Positions 44,836 through 54,243 of a stretch of DNA of 64,000 bases are shown piece by piece; position 1 is the stretch's first letter, and each line of letters opens with the position of its first letter. The notes beneath the pieces are model-generated. The model was given only the letters and a program-made list of their open reading frames with translations. It was not told the origin of the DNA and did no database searches. Where the stretch lies: NCBI GenBank assembly GCA_963930655.1, contig OZ005608.1, forward strand, positions 10,602,001-10,666,000, given 5' to 3'. Source of the stretch: Myrica gale (lineage: Eukaryota > Streptophyta > Magnoliopsida > Fagales > Myricaceae). Made by a program: the position numbers and the translations under genes.

Positions 44836-45471
44836 TGAAAGGATCCCCAGTGACGACATGAGGGGTGATAGTCATGCGTGGGAGGATAGGTGCCGAGATG
44901 AGGCACCAGTGGCACCATTGGGCATCCATGACATGCCCACAGCGCGCGCGGTGACAACACCACAGCCAAGCCATGACACCCACGCGTGCGCACGCAAGCT
45001 CAGCGCCCCAGCGCCACTGACAAGGCATGGCGCCCCAGCAACAGCCATGTCTGGCATGCCAGCCAACCGGCCACAGACATGCCATGACAAGCTCATGGCC
45101 AGCCCATGGCCTCGCCCATGGCCTTGCCATGACACGGTGCCACAATAAGTCCTTGGCCACCAGCCAAGCCATGTAGCCATAGCAGGCCAACAGACAGAAG
45201 AGTGGCTAATAACCTAGTTTGGGTACCCGTTCTTGGGCTAATTAACCCTTGATCGGAATTGTTCTTGTGGTTCTTGTGGTTCTTGGGCTAATTAACCTTT
45301 AACCACGTTCTTCGTTCTTCATAATAAAATCTTGAGTGTTCTCCATTTGTGTTGTTAGATCCTATATAAACAGCTCATGTGTTACAGATAACAGTTTAGG
45401 AGGATCGATTGGGGTGATCGTGTTCGAATCAGTTGGCGTTGTTTTGGTGGCCTAGACCGGGGTCCCTAACA
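44836..45471 (+). repeat. 3' LTR of the nested retrotransposon (636 bp, internally deleted)
   Basis: It matches the first ~370 bp and the last ~275 bp of the 5' LTR but lacks the equivalent of about 42639-43201. The join is at a GGC/GGCTA word common to both sides. The loss removes the upstream TATA box at 43041 and keeps the downstream one (TATATAAACAGC, about 45364). It ends GTCCCTAACA/AGGAC. Confidence 0.8.
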
Positions 45472-45911
45472 AGGACGCTGAAATTTCATAGCCTTTTGCG
45501 CGCGCGATAGAGCTCTAGAATAGAACCCCGGATAACTACTCTACCATAATAGTTATTCCTCAGTTTCCAAGAAAAGTCAGTCCTTAGTTTCCTGGAAAAG
45601 TCATATTCCTCGTCAAAATCTCCAAATTCCTTTTCCAAGACCCCGTAAAAGTTGCTAAATAAAAAATAGAAGAAGAAAAAAATCATAGTTTTCTTTATCG
45701 AAAGAAAAAATTCTTATCTTCTACGCTTTCCTTAGCAAGACCCAATCCCACCCACAGTCTCATTGCCTAAAAGCTCAATTAAATTGGCACCAGCTCAGTC
45801 CAGCCTTTAGTTGACCTTGCCCAAATAGTTTTATGCCGCAAAGTTGCCAGAAAACAGCAAGACAACGTTGGACATTTGGTACTTAAAGAACCAAACCCAC
45901 CGAAGGCCAGA

Positions 45912-46455
45912 TCAGCGTCCTATGAGCATTGAGCTATCACCAGCCCACCATATGGATGTCATAATTAGAATGGAGTCAAACCTTTTATTGAAAGTATCAG
46001 GTATGTAAAAGTGGAAGATGCTTTGCAATGAAGGCACTGGTGTAAAGCGTAGATCAGTGTCAAAGGCAACGAACATGGCACTTTCAGACTCGATTAACTT
46101 CCATGGGTGAGAGGCAGGTGGATCATTGGTGGAGATGTCATCAAAGTCAAATACATTGGAGTCGAGTAACTGGCAGTCGAGCAGCATATGCTTCACATTA
46201 AAATTCAGCGATCATGAGACATGACGATCTACACGGAAACCAACTTCGCCAAGAACCAACAGACTGGGTTAGCAAAAAATGAGTGCAAATCTGGGGCATT
46301 ATTCTGGTGTTACAATCCAACTTCATCCTAAACTTCAAACTGCCAAAAACATCCCTCTTCAGACCCAACTTCAATTTAGTTAGAAGAACCTCGAACAATA
46401 AGATAACATGAGTACTCATCAAAAATAAGGTTTCCACAAACGACATGAACACCAC
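45912..46455 (-). pseudogene. Possible captured coding fragment inside the MULE
   Basis: Two adjacent minus-strand frames (46455-46198 and 46196-45912) can be read as one segment with a frameshift. The second reads KHMLLDCQLLDSNVFDFDD, STNDPPASHPWKLIESESAM, then FVAFDTDLRFTPVP. The composition is protein-like and unlike the low-complexity MULE arms. I do not recognise the family. Captured host fragments are common inside MULEs, so this is a candidate, but it could also be chance coding potential. Confidence 0.3.
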
Positions 46456-46984
46456 TTAAAGTGCACTTAATATATTCCATTGTTATCTAATATTTTGAGC
46501 CTTCACACAAATGGAGTTCCCCTATTTAGGATATGCCATGCATCAAGCTTGACATGTTTGCCTTTAATGTACCGAGAGATAAAGACGCAAAATGTAGACA
46601 AAAAGAACTTGGAGAAGAAGAAAAGTGATTGCCACCCTGCAGGTTTAATGGACGCATAAAGTTTTACAAGGATATTGATATAAAGCAAAACACCAAAACT
46701 CACTGGGTAGTACTCGCGTGCAAGTGCGCGAGCGCAAAGGGCTATAGGATTTTAGCCCTACCGCGCGCGCATCGCTCTTGGGGATTTGAACAAATGGGAG
46801 AGGGGGACCGTTATTTTTTATTGAAACGGTGAGTAAAGTTAACGCCCCATCCAACTTTGGTTTTTAATTTTTTTAAGTCATTTTAATACAGGCCATTGGA
46901 TGGGTTCATTAATGCTCTGTCACCCATCCAACGGCTTGTTAGGACCGACTAGCTCTTAAGAGGGAATCCGAGTCCTTTTGCCAC

Positions 46985-47511
46985 TGGTGGGCAGCGGGCA
47001 TAAAACCCTGCCTTTTCCAGGAACTGCTAGTACATTCCAGGAAAGTTTAATCTCAACAAAAAAAAATTACCAGCTGTCTGTTAGTGGCTCTTCTTGATAG
47101 GTCATAAAAGTTTAATCGCTTTAAAGAAGGAACTCAAGCATGATATAAAGCACAATATTCATGAAAAGTATTGTGAGAGAGAGAGAGAGATAGGCTCAAA
47201 ATCTGGAGGTATAATGAACAAGAAATGGTTTTTTTAAGCGTGGAGCTACTTGGTTCATAGCACCTCATACTTTTGATACATATTTTGAAGGTATAAACAC
47301 AAAGTAATGTTGACTTTTAAAATCGCGAAAGGGCTGGAATTTGCGGCGGCCCCGTGCACGCAACAGGGTTGGAATTTCCAGCGCCCCGTCTGAACTTGGA
47401 CCTCTTTTCCTATTCGACCCCAAATCTTCGCGTGGTCTCGTGACCACCCAATCTCTTTGTCAAGAATCAGAGATAGTTACGTCTCTTTGGCTTTTTTCAA
47501 CGAGAAAGCGG
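46985..47511. other. Short intergenic stretch between two MULEs
   Basis: It contains a GAGAGAGAGAGAGAGA microsatellite (about 47173-47190) and the TGACTTTTAAAATCGCG--GGCGGCCCCG block at 47311-47370 that also occurs near 41887. No gene is seen. Confidence 0.45.
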
Positions 47512-47520
47512 TATTAAAAA

Positions 47521-48879
47521 GGGTTAATTGCACTGTAGGTCCCTGTGGTTTCATGTTTTAACAAAATAGTCCCTAAGGTCACATACTCGGGTAAAAAATA
47601 GTCCTTCCATCCCTTCGGCGTCAACCCATTAAAGGCAATTACTGGTGTGGCCAAAAATGTCACATCAACAACCAATGAGAGGGAGACACGTGTAAAAAAT
47701 AACAGGTCAACGATGACACAACAATAATGCTCCACATCTGCAGCCACATAAGCCTTAAAAAACAAAAAATAATAAAATTGAATATTAACGATCATTCGAG
47801 AAAAAAAACAAATAAAAAAATTCATGACTTGCAGGGACGACGTCGTCCCTGCAATTCCCTTCCCCCTGCCAGCCCCATTGCCTCCCCCGACAGTGAGCAT
47901 TTTTTCCCCAAACTCTCCTTCTTCAGCAAGGTCTCAGTGGATTAGGTAGAGGCCATGAGATCTTTTTTCTCCCTCGCATTTTATCAACTTTTCTTCTCAA
48001 CAAATTCTTAGAGCATTAGTTTTATCGAATGTCAGTGAGATACGGCTAATGAGTGTGAGAGAGAGAGAGAGAGCAAATAAAACCAATCTTTGAATCTCTC
48101 TTCAAAATCGGGGAGAGAAGCTGGGTTTTCATCTACAATTCACACATACATGACAAATATAAAGCATCAAATGAAACTCAATCACTCGCCCATTCAATAA
48201 AAGCAAGAATTTTTTTTGCTCGAACATAATTCATATATACAAAAATCTCTACATCGTCACGGAATCAAACCTAGAAAGGCTGAAATAAGAAGACAGAGAA
48301 AAGGACAGGCAAATCATCGCCATCAAAAACCCAGACGCTTGCTGATCCCCAAATCCAAGGCTCGCACTTTGCCTCCACAGAAAGGCATGACCCAGACGCT
48401 TGTTGATCCCCAACTCCTTCTCTTCCCTGTCGCACACGAACAACAACAAAAAATGTAATCTGTAACGCGAGATCAATGAATGCAGAGATTTGGGGGTTTC
48501 TCGAGATGGCTAGGTCAGAGATTTTTCTCCTCTTTGTTTTTTTCTAAGCTCTTGTTTTTGGATTCTCGTGTGTTTCGTCAATATTCAGTTTTATTATTTT
48601 TTGTTTTTTTAAAGGCTTATGTGGCTGTTATTTGGCTGCAGACGTGAAGCATTATTGATATGTCATCGCTGACCTGTTTTTTTACATGTGTCTCCCTCTC
48701 ATTGGTTGCTGACGTAGCGTTTTTTGCCACGTCAGCAATTGTCGTTAATGGTTTGATGCCGAAGGGACACTATTTTTTACCCGAGTATGTGACCTCAGGG
48801 ACTGTTTTGTAGAAACACTTATCTCAGGGACTATTTTGTTAAAACATGAAACTACAAGGACATACAGTGCAATTAACCC
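47521..48879. mobile_element. Mutator-like non-autonomous element, 1,359 bp, 9-bp target duplication
   Basis: Termini GGGTTAATTGCACTGTAGG and the reverse complement GCAATTAACCC start inverted arms of about 240 bp. The arms share TCATGTTTTAACAAAATAGTCCC, ACCCGAGTATGTGACCT and GGCTTATGTGGCTG on opposite strands. The flanks are identical 9-bp TATTAAAAA (47512-47520 and 48880-48888), which is diagnostic of Mutator-type insertion. The interior has no transposase. It contains a perfect palindrome at 47829, a pair of CCCAGACGCTTG-TGATCCCCAA repeats (about 48330 and 48390) and a GAGAGA run (about 48057). Confidence 0.85.
47829..47854. other. Perfect 26-bp palindrome
   Basis: The sequence is its own reverse complement, with the half-site TTGCAGGGACGAC and centre GAC/GTC. 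It has no loop, so it could extrude as a short cruciform. It lies in the interior of the MULE. Confidence 0.8.
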
Positions 48880-49311
48880 TATTAAAAATATCTAAATAAT
48901 AATTAAATATAAATAAAAAGAAAGTTTAAGTGAATCCAATCCATCTCCGCTACTTTAGAGCAGTTCTAAATTTTTCAAAGCCAAAAAGCAAGGTATCACG
49001 TCATGTATGGGTCCACTAATTTCCACTGAATTCTTTATCAGTATCCCAATTAATTTTTTCACTAACTCCAATAAATATATATATAATACAAAACACTTTT
49101 CAAACTAATTTCAAACCTATAAACCTATTTTTACGATCTCCAATAAAAATCACTTTAACATATGTTTGGAAATCGAAAACAAAAAATAACCTTGAAATCA
49201 GCTCTCTAACACAGCCATGATTTTAAGCTCTTGAGCTAAATTTTCCGTTTAAAAAATATATCCTATTTAAAAATTTAACTAAAAGTAATAACTTCGCATA
49301 AGTAGACTATT

Positions 49312-49478
49312 TGTACAAGAATAAAAAAATCTTCGTATGCCTTTCTAGGTCCACTATCTCCATTTGTATTTATCTTACACCTATTTGGTTTAGTAGATGA
49401 TAGAGTGCTGACTGAATTTCTGACTTGGAGATAGTGGGCTTAGAAAGACACGATATTTTTTTATTCGAGCACACCTAA
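49312..49478. repeat. Small hairpin MITE-like repeat
   Basis: The left arm contains GAATAAAAAAATCTTCGTATG and TTTCTAGGTCCACTATCTCCA. The right arm is the inverted counterpart (TGGAGATAGTGGGCTTAGAAAG and ATATTTTTTTATTCGAG). The arms are about 50 bp around a 60-bp centre. No target duplication was established. Confidence 0.4.
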
Positions 49479-49625
49479 TTGATTTATGTCACGTCACTAT
49501 TTTCCATTAATTTTTTAAACAGCTTAATCAAGGATACAAAATCAATTTTTTTTACCAAATATATTTGTAATATTTGAACACCACAAAAGTATAGAGTGCA
49601 TTTAAGCTTGCTTAAAAATAGTACT

Positions 49626-50066
49626 CAGTACTGGATCCAGATAGAAGCTCACAGGTGGAGGCAAGGGGTGGCTAACAGGGGCCACTGCCCTGGTTGGCTC
49701 CCCCAAAAAACAATTACACCTAATTTTTTTTTCAGGCCCGCCCCCTTGTGAATATGCTTGTGTTTCATCAACCAAAATGCTTGTGAAAATACTGAAAATG
49801 TTTTATTTTATGTGTTCATTTGTGAATATGCTTGTGAAAATGTTGAAAATGTGTTTATTTATGTGTTATGTTTTACTGAGAATACATATAAATTCGTTAG
49901 TGCTCCATTGGTGTCTTGAACAACAATAATTTTTAATCTTTAATTTTTAGTTCTTAATTTTTGATATTTTAACTCTTAAAATATTTTTTGCATTACGTAG
50001 TAAAAAAAATTCTCATTTTTCTTTAGTAGTTTGCCCCTTTCGATTACATTCCTAGCTCAGCCAGTG
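49626..50066. mobile_element. Probable non-autonomous hAT (Tip100-like) remnant
   Basis: The left end is CAGTACTGGATCCAG and the right end reads CACTGGCTGAGCTAGG on the minus strand. Both resemble the CAGTGGCGGAGCCAGG-type termini of Tip100-like hAT elements. A GGGGCCACTGCCC segment near the left end fits the same type. The flanking octamers (ATAGTACT, AAGAAACT) share 5 of 8 bases, so the duplication is decayed or absent. The interior is AT-rich and non-coding. Confidence 0.35.
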
Positions 50067-50476
50067 AAGAAACTGCAACATACTGGTCGGATTCGGACCT
50101 AAGGTGAGAGTCACAATGAAGGGTTTTAAACCTGCCGGTACATTATTGAGATAGTTGGATGACTCAGATCGTTTCAGCGAAAAATTGACAACAAAAACAT
50201 GTTAACAGACGTTAAGTTTACTCCAAACTCACGTTCCATGCACTAAGACCTCTCTCCCCCTCCACGCCTCTCGCCACCTCCATAAGATTGCATTTACGAA
50301 AAGAAATCAGAACTGGAGGTCATGGATGATGGGTTCAAGGGGAGAACGAGCTCGCTATTTTTGGTCGTTCATCCTCCTTGTTGAAGTAGATAAAGGAGAT
50401 GTTTGAGACCCAATATTTTTACACTATAATTTCCATCACAGTAAAATAATTATCCAAAAAAATTTATTCTCCCTAT

Positions 50477-50610
50477 TAAATCATCATTTTTCACTCCAAT
50501 AAATATAAACAATTCATTCAAATCATCTATCTTTTCGATTATCAAATCATTTTTTTTCACTCTAATAAATATAAATAATTCATTTAAATCATTTATCTTT
50601 TCGATTTTTC
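50477..50610. repeat. 66-bp tandem duplication
   Basis: Two copies (TCACTCCAATAAATATAA near 50491 and TCACTCTAATAAATATAA near 50557) each continue AATTCATT-AAATCAT-TATCTTTTCGATT. It is in AT-rich intergenic DNA. Confidence 0.6.
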
Positions 50611-53116
50611 AGTTCAACACCTCAAAATTTTAACCGACCCAATATTTTTCAGTCAAACACCACGAAAGCGTGGTTCAACTATTTAGCTGTTTCTTGTTAT
50701 AATAATCGTGCTTGAACTGATATCGTACGGTTCGTACTACAGAAATTGAGCTCTGAAGGAATCTAACTTGAGCTCTATTCTCTCCTGCCCTTCAGAAATG
50801 ACATAAATTTGGTTGCTATTTAAGGATATTCGTATTTTGAAGAATCTTCAGACTCATGAAATCTGCGTTGGAGGTAAAATGGATCCCCTGTTTTTTTTCC
50901 TAAGCGACTTGGATCCTCTATTCCACTCGCACAACAAACTAAGCTCAAAAACATATTAATGGTCATGTTTGCTTAATAATTTAAAAAAGTTCTTTTTTAT
51001 TTTAAAAATATTTTTTAATCCAAACATAATTTTTTTATAATATATATATTTCAATCTTCAATAAAATTTTCTATCTAATTATTGACTTTAATTTCTGTAA
51101 AAAAAATAACGGAGAAATTCAAAAAAAAATTACAAAAATCTATAAAAATACATCTCACAAAATTTTTATATCCGAACATACTTAAATTACTCTCACATCT
51201 ACTAAGAGTATAAATTTTAAAAACTTTCTCTTTTCAAACATAATTTATGTAGACTTTATCATTTTTATAAATACTTGAAAAAATATATCTCGAATATTTT
51301 TCTTGATTATTAGATAAAAGTTTAGACGTGAGGCGTGCCTGGGAGGAGGAAAAGAAGAGGAGTGAGCGTGGAAAGGGAAACACAAATATTTTTAGTGGAA
51401 AGTGGGTTTTGAGTGGCGTTACTCAGCTAACCAATTTTTTATTATTGTAATTTTTCCATTAAAATGATCTGTACCATCCGACAATCTCACTAATGTGCTG
51501 GCACATTTATAATCTTTCGTTAGGACATATATTAAGACTCGAAGATTAGGACAGAAACTGAACATGCAATATACATGAATGCTTACAAAAAAATACTCTC
51601 AAGTCCAAGATTTAGGGACGAAATATTCAAACCTACGTATGTAATGATATTTATCGTGCAGAATAGAAATGGTCATTTTTGAATTCTTTATTACTTTCGG
51701 ATTATAAAACTAATTGACATGCTAGTTATACAAAAAATGACTAAGAATTAAAAGGAAACCAGAAAATATTTAAGAAAGCAAAAACAGAGACTTGAAAACC
51801 ACTAAAATGAGTGCCTAAGCTTCGGATTGCATTCAACCTAATTCACTATTTGATTAACTTCTTTCTCTTGCCTTTCTCAACTACCAATCTAGTCAAGGTT
51901 TTAACAATTTGATTATGTGAAAATTTAAAGCTTTATTAGTCCTCTAGTCCTTGGTGTATGGCCGGATCTCAAATTGGTCTCTAAAGTTCATTTCTTCCTA
52001 AATTAATTCATGGATAATACTTTGTGTCCTAAAGTAGTCATTCTATCAACTCAATTGACTCCGTTAACAAAATAAATCACAAGTGGCTATCGGATTCACG
52101 TGATCACTACCAATCAAAAGATGTTTGGTCTCTCTATTCCAAAGTCACTCAAACTGCCAAGTTGCCAGTTATGAAGCAATCTTACAAAATAAAGGTTAGC
52201 TGCAGAAACCATAATGATATATCTAGAATCCTTATGTCTACAATAGAGCAAGAGCATGAGTTTCAAGCTACTTCTAAGAAATATTGCTTCAAATCATAGT
52301 AAGAGAATGTTTAAATCAAAGAGACTTACAATGCACTTGTAAAAGGTATGATTGATCCCTCTCTAATTCTAATCACTGCAATGGTAGGTTTCATGCTATT
52401 ATACTTTAAAATGTCTTATTATTGATACGTCTTTTCTTAGGCCTCGATGATAGGCAACCTTTTTCAATGCAATTGTAAAACTTCAGGTCTCTTGCGTAAT
52501 GTTCGGTTGTGTAGAAAATTTGATAGTTGTGTGAATATTTAAGTCGACTGAAATTTTATAGGTGTTCGTAAAAAAGTCTATAATTTTTTTAAAGATATTT
52601 GATTGTAAATTGATTTTTATTGGATTTTGTAAACAGGTGGAAAGAAAGATGAATTGATAGAATTTTTTGATAAAAAATATGGTGAAAAAGTATAAAAAGA
52701 AAAGATTTAATTGAATTAAATTTTTGAAAACGTATTAAATTTTGTATGAAAAAGTGTTGGGATTTGTGTTGAATTTTTTTGAGATTTTAAACTAATGTTT
52801 GGATGTCAAGAATTTTTTTTCATAACTACTTTTTCACCTAATCCAATATCTTTTTACAAACTTCAACTACTTTTCACCAATCCCAATAGAATCTACACTA
52901 CTTTTAACAAAAAAAATCACCGGAAAATTTGTTTGTGAATCCAAACTCAACCCAGATATCGATTGAAAATTTTTTTGCTTGCAAAGTATTTACTCAAAAT
53001 GGTGGATTTTTCTTCTTACCTAACATCACTCTACTTTCTTTTGTACTTTCTTTTCTTTTGTTCGCTTTTCTCTTTTTTAATTTTTTTTTTACTTTTGTTT
53101 TTGAGATGAGACATGG
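50611..53116. other. Gene-poor AT-rich intergenic DNA
   Basis: I saw no coding motif, RNA gene or transposon terminus in this 2.5-kb stretch on either strand. It is made of A/T runs and short poly(T) tracts. Confidence 0.5.
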
Positions 53117-53272
53117 TTCATTAGAGATATTGCCAGCTGAAAACGCTAATCGTTCCCATGTAAAATCCAAAAAATGCACAAGACTACCTTATGATTCATT
53201 AGAGATCTTGCCAGCTGAAAACGCTAATTGTTCCCATGTAAAATCCAGAAAATCTACAAGAGTACCTTGAGT
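53117..53272 (+). repeat. 78-bp tandem duplication in an open frame
   Basis: Two copies of 78 bp (starting TTCATTAGAGAT at 53117 and 53195) are in frame with each other within the frame 52929-53270, giving two 26-residue repeats with SLEILPAENAN and SHVKS. The frame is preceded by a T-rich hydrophobic stretch encoded by poly(T) DNA. I do not consider it a demonstrated gene. Confidence 0.55.
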
Positions 53273-53952
53273 TTCGGTTTTAGTTCAGTAATCAGAAAAT
53301 GTGAAATCATTACCCTAGCTGGAGTTGCTGAGATACATGATGTGATTCTACTATGCTAAAGCTCTTTTCCAACCCATTTGAAATTGTTGTAACTCATAAC
53401 TTCTCTAATCTTATGCATAGAAATTTGAAACATAAACTTTGACAGTAAAAAACAATTGCGTGAAAATGTCATCAAGGGTGAACCAGGGCGGTCGAGGTTA
53501 ACAGGTAGGGACGACGTCTCAACCTCGGCTTCCTCATCAATCTATTGTTCATGTAGAAGCCCCCATTGCTGAAGCTTCATCTTTGGACTGGGTTCAAGAT
53601 GGGCCCTTATCTAACTGGGGTCCCAAGGGTCAGCCACCAGCATTTAATAAATTGCAACTTCCTATGCTTTGCCACACTCGAGCGTCGGTTGTGTCTGACA
53701 CGGGTCTCCCTTCCTCCCATCCCATCCCATCCCATCCCAATCGTTGCATGGAGCGTAGCCACTTCCTTCCTTACCATTGGTCCACAGTTCAACTAAAGCT
53801 CTCCATTGCTTCTTCAGATTGGGCCTCAACTAAGCACAGTCCATTGGGCCATTCTCTTCTGGCTACGAATGGCGTGAAGCTCCAAGACCCTCGTTGGCTA
53901 CCAAATTACTCTAGTCCAAGAGTAGTCCAATGAGGGCTCACCTAAAGAGGAT

Positions 53953-54243
53953 ATGATTGTTGAAAAGCCCAGCCCGCAACCTATCTTGGATAAGAAATGG
54001 AAAGATCATTTGGTGTCGTGCCCACATTTGCCTTTTAGTCCCACGTACTCCTCGGACTCACCTCTCTCCCCTACCTCCAGAGCTGTGTGGCTGGAAGAGA
54101 TTGTGCTTAAAGAACAGGAGTTTACCAATAGCTTGTCCGCTTCAAAAACTCTCAAACGTTCAATTAATTGGGAGTCTTCAAAAGAACTGGTGATATTCAA
54201 GGCCAAGGGTGCTATTCCTATAACATCCCCCTCAAGTCAATGA
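53953..54243 (+). pseudogene. LINE copy E, ORF1 C-terminus
   Basis: The reading frame ends SFKAKGAIPITSP-like and stops with TGA at 54241-54243. A preceding frame (53583-53933) with SLDWVQDGPLSNWGPKG belongs to the same ORF1 in a shifted or stop-separated frame. The stop overlaps the ATG of ORF2 as ATGA, a compact reinitiation arrangement. The N-terminal RNA-binding and CCHC parts are missing. Confidence 0.5.

Larger units (their letters stand above)
42270..45471 (+). mobile_element. Complete small LTR retrotransposon without reverse transcriptase
   Basis: It has two LTRs (42270-43475 and 44836-45471), both starting TGAAAGGATCC and ending GTCCCTAACA, and a perfect 5-bp target duplication AGGAC (42265-42269 and 45472-45476). 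A polypurine tract GGAAGGGGGAT lies directly before the 3' LTR, and a primer-binding-region sequence TGGTGCTTTCGTTGAGAG follows the 5' LTR at about 43480. The internal region is only 1,360 bp and encodes a broken gag-like piece and a protease-like piece. Reverse transcriptase, RNase H and integrase are absent, so it needed another element to move. It resembles the non-autonomous gag-only gypsy elements called TR-GAG, but it was inserted whole inside the MULE arm. Confidence 0.8.
42036..46975. mobile_element. Mutator-like element (Pack-MULE candidate) with nested LTR element
   Basis: The terminal arms 42036-42224 and 46975-46780 are inverted copies. Both start GGACTCGGATTCCCTC and share CATTAATGAAC-CATCCAA, CCAAAGTTGGATGG and GTTTCAATAAAAAA. 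The homology continues past the nested retrotransposon to about 45512 on the left and 46725 on the right. Flanks are CTTTGCCAC (42027-42035) and TTTTGCCAC (46976-46984): 8 of 9 bases match, and 9 bp is the usual Mutator target duplication. Without the nested element (42270-45471 plus 5 bp) the native length is about 1.73 kb. The interior (45515-46725) has no transposase but a possible captured coding fragment. It is non-autonomous. Confidence 0.65.

Noticed and set aside
44204..45148. 314-codon frame as a host gene
   Set aside because: It lies in an LTR retrotransposon with defined LTRs and target duplication; the second half is LTR sequence.
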